A stretch of DNA of 64,000 nucleotides from NCBI GenBank assembly GCA_030248295.1, contig JASANH010000781.1, positions 310,001-374,000 on the forward strand, read 5' to 3'. Positions within the stretch are counted from its first letter, which is position 1. Each line of letters starts with the position of its first letter. The DNA comes from Mesodorylaimus sp. YZB2_4. Lineage: Eukaryota; Nematoda; Enoplea; Dorylaimida; Dorylaimidae. Shown here piece after piece: positions 53,661-64,000 of the stretch. The position numbers and the translations under genes are program-made. Under the pieces are notes generated by a model. It searched no databases and was not told the DNA's origin. It was given only the letters and a program-made list of their open reading frames with translations.

Positions 53661-54885
53661 GTCTAGTGTTCGAAATAAAAAGCCCTGATTGACCGACCCC
53701 TGGTCAAAGTCAGGGTCAAGGCAAGAAAATTTTTCGGGGTCTGGTCAAGGTCAGGGACAAGTCAGAACTTTTTGCACCTGGTCAGAGTATTCTGGCAATG
53801 AAAGAAGGTAAATTATTAGCGAAATCTGGGTAAAAATATTTTCAAGCTCCTGCCTTTGTGCGAGGGGTCTGAGGGCAGTTTCGCGATCAGTTTAGGACGC
53901 GACCTATCCTAAGACGTCATAAATTCTAGGACCGTCTCAACTCATTTCACAGGCAGCTTGGTGACCCACCCGAGAACACCAAGCTGTCTTAAATTGAGGG
54001 CGACCTCGACCATGTCCTGACACTTTATGGTCTTTATCTCCCAGCAGTGCTAGCATGCTGTTTGAGCTGTCAGGGCAGGTTTTATGGCAGTGGCCTCTCT
54101 CGGGCAATCATTTGGCGCCTTTAGGCTTTTCGCCTCACCTCTCATCATTAGCCCGCAATGATGGTTCTTTTGCAGCCGAACTAAAATTCATTCTGCGGGA
54201 TCCCATCATCATAATCGTATTCCTTCCCCATGCAAATACATGCACTTGACAGGAAAGGGAGACACACAAAAAATTAATTAAAACTCATACGCGCAATAAC
54301 CTTAGTACTCGTACCAATAATGCCATGGTGCAGAAAATCCCACAAAAGAGGTGCGATCAACTTGCTTATGGGCAATGCTTCATACGTAATGGCCCTCATT
54401 CATATCTGTGTCATTCGTGCGTCGGGATCAGGACAGAAGCAGGCATTACACAATTCAATTTGATTGAGGCTGCCATCACTTGTCATACTGTCATACAGAT
54501 CTGTCATACAGATCTTCTATCACTGTCCACCTGCCTTTGTTCATCGTAAAAGCCATCTGTCTTATTCAAATAAAAGCATAAAAATGTTTCTTTTTTATTT
54601 ACCACTCAATATGGATGAATTTACAATCAATATAGTTTCCCAGCAGGTCCAGGTAGCAGCTTGCTGAGGACGAAAGTGCGGAATATCAAAACAAAAATTC
54701 ACTTATCAAGCGCTGTGAGTTTTTTAATAATCCTTGGCCCAGGCGAAAGCAAATGGCCAGTCCTATTACTACATAGACCTATCCGGTTACTGGTAAATTG
54801 TTTTATTTCATCCAAACGTCGACCCGGTTTTTGCTTTCAGCTGACTGAGACAGCATTCACTGACGTTTACCAGCAATCAATGTTT
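53661..54885. other. Intergenic; GGTCAAGG/GGTCAGGG-rich patch at 53680-53790
   Basis: The patch repeats TGGTCAAGGTCAGGG-type words and resembles the GACCCG-rich ends of the element at 56450-58175, in a more degenerate form. No partner end is nearby. No gene is seen in the remainder. Confidence 0.35.
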
Positions 54886-55893
54886 CTATTGCGTGATCGA
54901 AGTCACCCTATTCTTCCAGGGTAAGCGACTTCGGAATTCTGAACCGAACGAGATATACAGGATGGGGCTAACACAGCTATTCAGGCTGACAAACATGTTC
55001 AGGAACAGATCCCCATATCTGGTCACCCAGACTAGTTCTAAAAACCAAAATGACCCAACATACAGCAGTAAAACCAAGGAGATCAGTGCGAATTGAAACA
55101 TTAGAGCTGCCTCTTTTTTGCTTTGCCTATCAGGGTCTGCGCCCATCCCCTTGGCGCCTCCTGCAATTGGGGCGGCTTTGCAAGATTTCATGGCGGCCCC
55201 CATTCGACGCTGGATAATCTTGTAGTGGATGAAGATGAGGGTGTAGATGACGGCCACTGCGATGGTCAGTGAACTCGACAGGACGATGTTGGTCATTATG
55301 GCCACGTCTGTGCATCCGCCAGAGCAGTAGAACTTCCAGGCCTCGTCTGAAAAGTTAGCTTTCTGTAGATCGGCATTGTAAAGCGTACAGCCACTCTCAC
55401 TTTTGAACAGATAGATGCAAGTGCATCCATACATGAGCGATGGCAAGAAGAAGCCCAGCGCCCAGCAGCTGGCCACCATGACTTTGACTCGGAACGGCGA
55501 GAACATGGTTTTGTACGATTGGAAATGGCAGACGGCGATGTATCGATTGACCCCGATGACCACCATCAGGGGGGCCAAACACCAGTAGGCCACGTCCGTG
55601 AAGAACCCGCAGATGGCCACGTAGACGACAGGTACATTCTCGTAGCCGATGAACACAACAGGAATCGAGCACACTATCTCCATCAGAAGGTGCAGGCAGT
55701 CGGGCACTGCCAGGGCCACAGCCAGCGTGTAAAACGGATTGGCAAAAGTGGTTTTCTTGTGCTTCATGATGATCCAACAAGTCAGCACATACAACAGGAT
55801 ACCACCAGCGGACAGGATGAACTGCGTTATCGCAGCCAAAACTGTTATGGCATCCAAGGTGTGCATCATTGCGGTTCCATTTTTTGCATTCAT
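54886..55893 (-). CDS. Nematode chemoreceptor-type GPCR, tandem copy A
   Basis: One uninterrupted frame of 335 aa runs from MNAKNGTAMMHT (55893); an upstream in-frame ATG at 55935 would add 14 residues. All seven helices, GVNRYIAVCHF at helix 3 and LNSCVSPILYISFGSEFR at helix 7 are present. The frame ends at a TAG (54886-54888) where copy B continues with a CAG and 26 more residues. Downstream bases here still resemble the copy B tail, so the stop shortened this tail. The loop-2 stretch 55400-55347 (54 nt, 18 codons, including CTLYNADLQ) begins GTGAGAG and ends CTAACTTTTCAG, like the intron of copy B, and could be skipped without losing frame. Confidence 0.85.
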   Translation of the reverse strand: MNAKNGTAMMHTLDAITVLAAITQFILSAGGILLYVLTCWIIMKHKKTTFANPFYTLAVALAVPDCLHLLMEIVCSIPVVFIGYENVPVVYVAICGFFTDVAYWCLAPLMVVIGVNRYIAVCHFQSYKTMFSPFRVKVMVASCWALGFFLPSLMYGCTCIYLFKSESGCTLYNADLQKANFSDEAWKFYCSGGCTDVAIMTNIVLSSSLTIAVAVIYTLIFIHYKIIQRRMGAAMKSCKAAPIAGGAKGMGADPDRQSKKEAALMFQFALISLVLLLYVGSFWFLELVWVTRYGDLFLNMFVSLNSCVSPILYISFGSEFRSRLPWKNRVTSITQ

Positions 55894-56079
55894 TTCGTTT
55901 TCCGTTTTCCGAAATGAGAAAGTGACTGGGAACACGTTCGACTGACAATGAGCGAATCTGTGGCTGTTGCCAGGAATGTCCAGTACAATCGGAATCCGTC
56001 GACTTCATGAAGTAAGGGAATTTCTTGACCCTGTCTCGTGATACGTTTGTCTAATAGGTCCCATTGCATCGACCTCGAC

Positions 56080-56170
56080 ATTTCTGATCAGATTCCTCGT
56101 CCCGATAGATTCCGTTTCCCACTCTATGACGAACGATGGTGCCAGGAGGACGCTGCCCAATTCAATGTAT
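56080..56170. repeat. Dispersed repeat, copy 2 (first at 43350-43450)
   Basis: This is the same unit as at 43350-43450, in the same orientation, about 190 bases upstream of receptor copy A's start. See that entry for shared words. Confidence 0.5.
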
Positions 56171-56449
56171 CAATTATTAATAATTTTATCAGCTTGTACG
56201 GACGTTGTTTAGCTAAAAAGAGAAGATAATAATTGCAGGTTCATAAAACCTAGGTGATCCAGGTACACACAGGTGCTCATGACCAGCATCACAATTCTGC
56301 GTTGAAGGCTTTTCTTCCTGGCCTGGCACAGAACAAATCTTACACACAGTAGATATTCCAAGTTCGACCAGCAAATAAGGTAATACGCAAATCGCACTTA
56401 CAAACTATATCCTCTTGACTTAGTGATAACAGGTTTGAGCGCGCCTGAG

Positions 56450-58175
56450 TAGACACCGGATCAGGTCGGGTTCAACCCGACCCGACCCGAAAGTCCCTGA
56501 CCCGAAATTTCGGGTCGGGTTGACCCGAATTCGGTATAAGTAGTTGAAGTTCCTCGCGATAAAAACCATTCACAAATGCTCAGAACGTGGTGGCGTTGGT
56601 GTAAAGGTGACTGTGAGAAAATATGAGATGGAGACATCTAACGCACCGAATCTTCATCTTTTGTTATTTCCTAGTTATCCTTAGTAAATGCAATTACGCT
56701 CTTTCCTATTTCCCACAATAGTGGTCAAATAATTTTTAAAAACCTCAGATCTAAAAGCGACTAGATTCTGTCCACTGGAGCCAATCCGAATGGAGCCAAT
56801 CCGACTAGGGCCTTTAACCAATCCGAATAACAGGCGTGAATAATTGAGACAACTCTGTCATAACTTTCGGAGTCTGAGACAGCTTATCCTTGGTTTAACA
56901 AAGAAATACCTAAATATATGAGCCCCAGGCTAGAGTTGCATCTAGTCTTCACAAATGATATTGCTTACAAAGTCATATTGTGCTGGACAGTAGCTCCTAT
57001 CAGAACCTCCACTACTGATGGAGGGACATGAGGGTACCTATCACTTTTGAACACAGCAAACTGTTCTGCAATGGTAACATGGATGGTGGTCAAGGGGGCT
57101 ATTATTGGTACATATTTGGTTTTTAGGCACAGACTATACTGCTCTTCCAGCCAGGTATACCCAGGAAGTTATGTCATATTCAGAAATCAAATGTGATTGT
57201 AGATACCCCTACGACCTGCTAAAACTTATCAATTCCTTCTTATATGTTAGAGTACAGCTAGTCCCACTCATTCATCAGAGTTGAAAACAATGTTCATGAG
57301 AACTTCCACAAATGGACCCTTCCCTTTGCAGAAATTACTCAGAAAAATTGGTCATTCTCACAGCTTACAATTTGTGTGACATTCTCGGAAGTTGCGCAGA
57401 ATGAGAACGTGGAATGAAAGACTTTGTGCACGCATTCATGAAGCATATACAGTCGAGTCAACTTATAGTCACACCGGTTAATGTCACAGTCAAGTTATTA
57501 TCACAGGTTTTCAAAGTCCCGAATTTCTTCTCTATACTTTGTGTGCATATTGAGTTCGCTTATTATCACGCTGAATTTGGCTTAGTCCGCTTATTGTCAC
57601 ATAAATTTCTTGGCCAAGCGAAATGAGTATGAGAAAAGAATCACATTTACACTCTTGGCAGTCTGAAACAAGTGCAAAATCGTCAAAAACTAGGATTTCT
57701 CGCGAGAAAACGCTTTCATGAAGGCGCATGGCACCTTTATGCTTCAGCTTTGACCTGACTAATCCTCATATTTTGGTTTTTTTTGATTACAAAAACTTTT
57801 GAAAAAGCGTTCCGTCTTTATAAACGCTAGGAATATACGAAAATGACACGAAATGGCGATGAAACGCAAAAAGTTAAGTTTTGGCAATTTTAGAGTGTAC
57901 TTCGGTTTAAGTCACAGTCCGGATATTGTCACATTGTCTTCCCGTCCGGAGCCGGTGATTTTAAGCGGACTCGACTGTTCTGCAAATCCTGGAGTCGAAC
58001 AACTATGAAAAGGTTTCTGTAGTTGCTAAAAGTAGTAACTTGCAAAATTTCTGCATTTTTGACCCGTTTGACCCGATCTTTCAAAAAAGTGACCCGACCC
58101 GATTTTGACCCGACCTGACCCGAAATTTTGCTGATTCGACCCGACCCGAAAGTACCTGACCCGATCCGGGGTCTA
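56450..58175. mobile_element. GACCCG-rich inverted-repeat DNA element
   Basis: The ends are inverted: TAGACACCGGATCAGGTCGG at the left and, reverse-complemented, TAGACCCCGGATCGGGTCAG at the right. Both ends continue into arrays of ACCCGACCCGA in both orientations (56470-56530; 58060-58165). Such arrays end some non-autonomous hAT-type elements in other animals and plants; the family assignment is inference. No transposase frame or clear target duplication is seen. A second element is nested at 57450-57977. Confidence 0.6.
57450..57977. mobile_element. pogo/Tigger-like MITE nested in the GACCCG element
   Basis: The left end CAGTCGAGTCAACTTATAGT and the right end (reverse complement CAGTCGAGTCCGCTTAAAAT) match, followed by TCAC(A)CCGG in both. 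Ends of the CAGTCGA type with subterminal TTATNGTCAC words (repeated at 57491, 57558 and 57592) are typical of pogo/Tigger relatives. The left flank is TA, as expected for their TA target; the right flank is not preserved. No transposase is encoded in the 528 bp. Confidence 0.65.
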
Positions 58176-59682
58176 TCAATCGTTATTGGACTTATCCCAA
58201 ATCGAATATCTGGTGGGGTGGTGTAAGGAAACACTCCACTCGTACTTTAGAGCATGCAGTAAAATAAGGGCATTAGAGTCTGCAGTTGCGCTGCAAATAA
58301 TTCTGAAGATGTGATCTCGAGAACTATTTTCATCGTGAAATCGCACAACAGAGAGTACATCTCAATTTCCTAAGCGAAGTCGCATCTATAACTATACACA
58401 ACTCCGGCGTTCCATCCATTTCAACAAAAATCTGCACCGCTCCTTTGATTTGGAGGAGACGGCTTGAGTCAAGGCTCGGCCGACCTGTTTGAACGGCAGG
58501 GGTGAAGTTTCCGAATGCCGGTCTACCAACAGCCATATGGTACTCGCACAATCCATACGTCCATACGGAACCACGTGTTCACTAATGTCAAAACGGGTAG
58601 TTTGTTTTGGAGGCGAGACGTGCTAAGCCGTTTCTTATCCACTTCTTTGTTTGAAAGACATGGAAGAACAATATTATGACTTTACTAGACTAAGAGAATC
58701 TTTTTTTACATAGATGCAATCAGCTGGCCGGATACTTATAAAGATTTTTTAAACTTTTTTTGTTTTCCGGGGTGCCGTTCCCAGGACATGTTTGACTGTC
58801 GAGATCAACGAGCAGTGATCGTCACATTTTCCTTCGATCTACAATTGATTCGAGGAAAAGCCAAAAAAAGGAGCGTCTTGCAAGTAAAACGCGGACAGTT
58901 ATAAAACTTTTCCATGGAACAAGCGAAAGCAACTTCCCTGATCTTCCTAACGTGCATAAGGTAATGCTTTTATGAAAGATGTACTAAAGATAATTTCAGT
59001 AGATCATGCTTCAAAATTTTTGTTAGGCTAATCACAGTGCTGCACACTTTTATGCTGATCAGAGTCATCAGCAGATTAAAAGCACCGTAGGTGGCCATTG
59101 TCGTAGGCTTTAAATTTTCCCAGCACGGATCCTTTCCGCCCTACTGTATGTTACGCAGTAACCTGTACACGAGGCGAAGTTTGCCACTTACAGGTACAGT
59201 TATAAGCCTGTTTTCATCGAGAATATACACGCCCTCCACGATCCGCATAGTGCCGCGTGTACATTCGCAATAAAAACAGTAGTTGGGGCCAAATGCTAAT
59301 GAGTGCGCATCTCCACGCATTTTTACGCTCGACAATACAACGGAACAGGTCAATATTATATGAGCATTGAGTAGACTGCAATGCTCAATCTACTTTATCA
59401 TAGCTGAAGCAGATCGAAATGTTCAAAGGTATGCCATATGATTTTGATTCATCATGGAGACTCGTAGACACACAATATGCATTGATCTGCTTCATGAGAT
59501 GACATTGCGCCCGTGCAGGCCATATTGCAAATATAATGTTGCCTGAGTGCACCTCTCGCAGACGCTTTTAATACTTTGAAAAAATCGCTTTTCTTGGCAG
59601 GTCATAAGAGCACAGCTGCGACACTGATCGTGATCATCATGTCATCCAACACGAGCACAACGAGTCACATTGATGTAGCAGT
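58176..59682. other. Intergenic, no gene seen; mini-MITE at 59208-59279
   Basis: Short open stretches on both strands have no recognisable content. The minus-strand frame over 59353-59141 owes its coding look to the palindromic element described separately. Confidence 0.35.
59208..59279. mobile_element. Palindromic mini-MITE, copy 2
   Basis: The ends CTGTTTTCATCGAGAATATA and (reverse complement) CTGTTTTTATTGCGAATGTA face each other, both leading into CACGC. The central GTGGAGGGCGTGTATATTC is shared, on the opposite strand, with copy 1 at 25519-25588. The two copies are 33 kb apart. Confidence 0.7.
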
Positions 59683-59916
59683 TCAGAATCCCACTTGGCT
59701 TCGCACGAATATAAGCAGCTTCATCAAGATATTTAGAACCTTGTCCTCCAGCTTATCTGTCGGATTCACCCTGCTTGAAGCAAAAAATCAGTGCAGGTAT
59801 TGTAGGAAGGAAAGAAAATCGCTTACCTTCCCCCCGTCTGCTCCAACTTTCCCGCCGCCTTCTTAGCGAACGAGGTCAGAATCAAGCAGGCAATGAACAC
59901 AACAATCAAACCCATT
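59683..59916 (-). CDS. Small secreted peptide gene, two exons
   Basis: Exon 1 (59916-59828) and exon 2 (59770-59683) join in phase across a 57-nt intron (GTAAGCG to TTCAAGCAG) to give 58 aa. MGLIVVFIACLILTSFA is a clear signal peptide. The mature part is about 41 aa, basic, without Cys: KKAAGKLEQTGGRVNPTDK, then an amphipathic C-terminal helix (VLNILMKLLIFVRSQVGF). It could be a secreted antimicrobial-type or signalling peptide; no family match is recognised and no processing motif other than the N-terminal KK is obvious. Confidence 0.6.
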
Positions 59917-61537
59917 TTCTTCGAATAGTGAGTTGAGATGAAACTGACTATACGACACTCTCGCTCCCATTAAAGAACAATGTATGTCGAGGCATTCCTG
60001 GTATATTCATGCGCATTGAAGCGAAAATCTTATCAGATGTAGCTAAGTAACGTGTTACACAGGCGTCTAGGATATCGCATACGAAGTTTCACTGACTGGA
60101 GAATCATAATTCGGCATTTTTGGAGAATTATGATTGATTGTGATTGATTATGATTGATTGATCGACAATTGATTTAATCATGCGCTCATTACTTTTTACG
60201 CGCGACATGCATGCTAGAGACAAGCAGAGTGAGAGAAGCTGACAAGACAAGTAGAGACAAGCTGGCGTCGCTACAAATTGTTCGTAACTGTTGTGTCCAG
60301 CCAGATATCAGGCTTTCCCCTTTATTAAAAAACACCAGACAAACAAGGATTTTTATATACTCGCTCGCTCTCACATTCAGAGTACTTGCCCAGCAAGCCT
60401 CCTCTCCCACGCCTGCAGATTTTGGTTACTAAGGCTCCTGATTGAGCGACAAAGCCACTGGCAGCACCACTAAAATCGTTTTATCCGCCCCAAAAAAAGA
60501 GAAGCCAAACGGATGAAAAGTTTTTGGGAAAACTGGAATATAATCGACCCGAGTCAGCCGAAGATGAGTCCTTGGATAGTCGTTTGATGATTTTAATAGT
60601 ATAGTAATTTTACACGTACAGTATATCTAGCATTAATACTAATGATAATTGCGATAATTTTCCGAGATAGCCCGCCAATTTTGTAAAGTGGACGTTCACT
60701 TGGCGGCAGCCTTCCCCTCTCCCATCTACTTCCGTCCACTTTCCGCTCACCCCCACCCACCCCCTTGCGGACGTCCTATATGGATGGCCCCATACTACGT
60801 ATATTTACTGTGAGTACTTCTGTTGCCGATTGCTGACAAGATTCCTTCCCAGATTTATCTACGGCTGCTTTTGCGCAATAACGTTGTTTCTTATGACGCG
60901 ATTCTAATGATTCCGAAGACCTTTACTAAAACCTCTTTCACGTTTGCACGCGTGTTTGTATGAAAACTTCGAGTCAGCTTTGTTGAAACAGGATAATTCT
61001 TCAAAGATGCTCTTCTTTCAGGGAAAAGCACAACGTCTATTGACTATCAGCCTGTCACCCCAAACTAGTGCTAACTCGATCTAACTGGCCAATCAGTGAG
61101 CAACGCAAAGTCTCGTCACCACGCAGAAAGGACCAACTATCTTGTATAAGTACCCATCTCACAACCTTGAGCAAAATGCTTGGTACTATGTTTAGTGCGG
61201 CTTTTTTTTATCTGGACATCGAAAAGTTTTTAGGGAAAGGGGGCGAACCTTGAAAATTTTTTCCAAGGCTGGGGACAGCCAACCCCGCATGGTTGAGGAT
61301 CGGTGTCGGGGCCCCAGTCGAGTACTACTTATGACAACAATCAATTTTTCGCACTTATTTGACTTGATAAGCGCTGAGATCGCCTAATTTATCAGCTGAA
61401 CACATATGCTGTTTGTTCATAGCATTTTTGTTATCGATCGTTCAATAATTTTTTACAGCAATATCAGGTACTCGAAACTTTAAGCCTGCGCTATTTTTAC
61501 TGTACAAAAAGTGTTTTTAAATCAGATAATGACCCAT
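59917..61537. other. Intergenic, no gene seen
   Basis: A short run of GATTGATTAT units lies at 60127-60170. A C-rich patch at 60700-60770 is plain low complexity. No supported coding sequence. Confidence 0.4.
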
Positions 61538-62671
61538 TCATTTCCATGCTTTCTCCAATTGTTCGAAATGGGCATTCTTTCGTGCCTCCATTCCTTTCGG
61601 AATAATAACGGATATTCTAGATTGCTCGATCTTTCCAGCACCAAAATATTTACAAAAAATACGTTCTATACACTTTGGAGTCATTTTAATCAGCCCACGC
61701 CTAACATGAAAAGTTTGGTGAAAAGCAACTAAGGGATACGTAAAACAAAAACTTATTTTCCAAAAATATGTACAATGAACTAATATTGTCTTAGTTTCAT
61801 AACTTAATTCCAACCCAATAATAATCAACAATAAAAATATAAGAGTCGGTATAAAAGTTATGAATTCTAAAATTGCTGACGGGCTAATGACTTTTGTCAA
61901 CTGTACATTTTGATCGAGTTGGAACCTGGACGCCAAAGTATGCGTTGTGGCCCGATTAGCAAGCATCGAACTCAATTGACTATGATTCCAATAATGAAGT
62001 ACACAAACAAAAAAAAGGGAAAGCAGCGTAAACGAAAAGTTTATAGATAAGTTAGTTTTTGCTGAGTCTGGTGTAGAAGAAAGTAAATTTTCGCAAACGG
62101 CTACGTAACCGCTGACTGCACGACTTCTAAAAAAATTCTGCACAGGTATCACGTAACAGAACGGAACCAAAATCAGGGCTAACCACGGAAATCCTTGATA
62201 GGGGTTTTTATAGCGTAAGCTACAATATAGGCGCTCGATAGTGACACTAGCGCAAGCGTACATTAAAGCTTGAGATGACCAGGATCGACTAATTTCTTGT
62301 AGCCGACAAGTCGATACCTGTGTGATCAAATTGCAAGGGTCAGATTGCAAGCGAGAAACGAGCAAAGAACTAGCTTTTACAATGCAAGCTAGACAGTACC
62401 AAATACATAAAAAACTAGTATGAGCAAACAAAACTCGTAAATTCATGTGAAAAACACTTATTTTCCAAACAGCACAAAAAAGGAAAAAGTTTAAAAAGAT
62501 TGCGCTTGATCCTAAAAGAATATCTAAAATAATCAAAACTGGTAAACCAGGCGTGTACAGAACCCTGGAAGAGATCTCACACAGGTGGTCAGGCTCAGGA
62601 GCCGACAGATTGCTAGTAAGGTTGCTAGCCATTGGGATCTCTGTTGCACGTGAAATAGAACAGGGCTTCAA
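61538..62671 (-). CDS. Sra/Srab-type nematode chemoreceptor, single exon
   Basis: A 377-aa intact frame; the first ATG (62671) is used, while a second at 62632 (MASNLTSNLSAPEP) gives a more typical N-terminus with glycosylation sites NLT and NLS. Seven hydrophobic helices are present. Signature segments of the Sra/Srab group are FHMNLRVLFAHTSFLC after helix 2, DPCNLI and CRLQE in the outer loop, SVTIERLYCSLRYKNPYQ at the end of helix 3, and RFQLDQNVQLTKVISPSAI before helix 6. Members act in the cilia of chemosensory neurons; the group is known only from nematodes, which is the main evidence for the organism. No intron is needed, which is unusual for chemoreceptors of this group. Confidence 0.85.
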   Translation of the reverse strand: MKPCSISRATEIPMASNLTSNLSAPEPDHLCEISSRVLYTPGLPVLIILDILLGSSAIFLNFFLFCAVWKISVFHMNLRVLFAHTSFLCIWYCLACIVKASSLLVSRLQSDPCNLITQVSTCRLQEISRSWSSQALMYACASVTIERLYCSLRYKNPYQGFPWLALILVPFCYVIPVQNFFRSRAVSGYVAVCENLLSSTPDSAKTNLSINFSFTLLSLFFVCVLHYWNHSQLSSMLANRATTHTLASRFQLDQNVQLTKVISPSAILEFITFIPTLIFLLLIIIGLELSYETKTILVHCTYFWKISFCFTYPLVAFHQTFHVRRGLIKMTPKCIERIFCKYFGAGKIEQSRISVIIPKGMEARKNAHFEQLEKAWK

Positions 62672-64000
62672 GGAATTTTGACGAAAATAAGTCTTGTAGC
62701 GTGAAAAAATTTGGTAAAGAATGAGGGCGTCTTACGTTCTAAAACCAAGAAATAACGAATTTTTCCAGCTTTTTCACCCTTTTTCTGACTCCTTACGGCA
62801 AGCCTTGCAGATTAAGACGATCACCTTCACCTGTCCGCACCCCTTGTTTTTTTCGATGATAAGGCAAGGAAGAAAATGTAATATCGGGTCAAGGCTTGAT
62901 TGATATTAGGAGGAAAGCTTTCTGAGGACTTGAGGGATCTGCTCCACATTTTATAGGTCTACAATGAACTTTGTGTACGCGTGATACGTATTTTTAAAAT
63001 CAGTCAATGTCAAGTGATTAGAAGAACTCGCGAAGAACTTGAAGGTCGAGTACGTTGTGGTGATGGGGAGCAGTCATTAGAGGAGCTGTCACGGTCCTTA
63101 TTAGCAAGCCATTTCAAACAATTGTTTTCAGTCACATTTGTTATGTCCAGGATTTTTCAGGAAAGCTAACGAGTCCGTTTTGTTCAGTTAGAACTTTTTG
63201 AGTGTCTTGTGACTCCTAGTTCATCTGGGTCGTCGCAAACGTCCTCGCGAGTTCGGCACGTTATCGGGGCCATGGTCAATCGAGTTGCTCGGTAAGGCCC
63301 TGTTCTTCGCAAACAATGCTGCTTTTCATGCTCATAGTTTACAGTAGGCCGGCTAGGCTCTGATTTTTGCCAAGGAATTTGCACTGAGCCAGAATTATCA
63401 GAATTCTTTTGATGAAGAGCGAACACAAGGCAGCATAATCAGCCCAGCACTACCTATGTACCTAAACCGAAAGTTCTACAAGTTGATGAGTGATGCCGCG
63501 ACTTGGCACTAAAGGGTGTTTAGAAGAAAATGGCGGTCTGTATTTCCCCGCACTAGTGCCCAGTACGGCACGATCTGCCCTTAACGCAGCCTTAACTGGG
63601 GGTTCAACGTGATCTTTGTGAAAGTGACTCATTTTAAATAAAACGTGCCCAAAAAACCACTTTTCAGAGGCTCCCTAAGTTGTTTTTTACGCACTTTACT
63701 CACATTCATAAATCGTTATAATTCGTGAAAAAAATCAAGCTAGAAACTTTGTTGTTTCAGAAATTTTTTCAAGTCTTTCTATGTGTTTGAAACTGAAAAA
63801 ATCAAGATTGAGAAAAATCTTAGTAGGCATCTCATATTGACTAGGTCAGTGGGTGCAGTTTTCTCAGTAGCACCATTAATGATGTGACGGAGCCCTTTGT
63901 CACCACTCCATGAGGAGATGTCTTGAAAAACACCAGCTTTGCAAGGTTGCAAAGACTTGCTAAAATAGTTTTCAATTATCTGTGGAAAAGTTCGATTAAT
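62672..64000. other. Right edge, no gene seen
   Basis: The Srab-like receptor promoter should lie at the left end. A segment near 63258 resembles one near 23120 (CACGTTATCGGG). The remaining sequence is AT-rich, with no supported gene, repeat array or RNA. Confidence 0.35.

Noticed and set aside
59141..59353. Minus-strand exon with ECTRG and VEGVYIL, seemingly shared with 25.53 kb
   Set aside because: The shared part is a palindromic mobile element with inverted ends, and one copy is clearly inserted in a noncoding repeat; coding potential is accidental.

Overview
The window looks like nematode nuclear DNA. Coding genes are spliced with GT-AG introns, some only 54-95 nt long. One receptor at the right end carries the sequence signature of the nematode-only Sra/Srab chemoreceptor group, and two more resemble the Srx/Srt groups. 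There is no operon structure, no bacterial feature, no rRNA and no intact tRNA. Genes are sparse, and much of the remaining sequence is mobile-element debris.

Left end (1-14.6 kb): two related Ty3/gypsy LTR retrotransposons. Element A (247-5305, minus strand) is a wreck with frameshifts, an in-frame stop, a deletion across the RNase H/integrase junction and a foreign insertion of about 1.4 kb. Element B (6964-14629, plus strand) is almost intact: 603-bp LTRs that differ at one base by eye, a 4-bp target duplication (CAAG) and one long gag-pol frame with three in-frame stops in gag. Its leader has eight regularly spaced 20-bp repeats around a polypyrimidine tract.

Middle (15-42 kb): four genes were rebuilt from exons that agree in phase. 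They are an ETS-domain transcription factor (minus, 15299-22835, 433 aa), a membrane-anchored carboxylesterase with an intact Ser-Glu-His triad (minus, 26969-32770, 740 aa), a small secreted three-finger/Ly6-like protein (plus, 31089-31872, 146 aa) nested antisense inside the first esterase intron, and a secreted Gln/Pro-rich protein with a furin-like site and a C-terminal globular region (plus, 39160-41432, 706 aa). A single-exon rhodopsin-like receptor lies at 36285-37505.

Right half (42-64 kb): a receptor birth-and-death region. It holds two GPCR pseudogenes (42.3-43.1 and 45.2-46.3 kb), a tandem pair of nearly identical chemoreceptors (48.7-49.8 and 54.9-55.9 kb), receptor-like scraps near 53 kb and an Srab-like receptor (61.5-62.7 kb). 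The tandem pair shows what may be an exon stretch turning into an intron in extracellular loop 2. A 58-aa secreted peptide gene (minus, 59683-59916) was also rebuilt from two exons.

The space between genes holds a large foldback repeat family (16, 25 and 36 kb), several palindromic MITE-like elements, a pogo-like element nested in a GACCCG-rich inverted-repeat element, a dimeric satellite (23.7-24.2 kb), a CACGTGG-rich element family, a LINE reverse-transcriptase fragment and a tRNA-like pseudogene. Exon joins come from splice consensus and reading phase alone; no transcript or database evidence was available.
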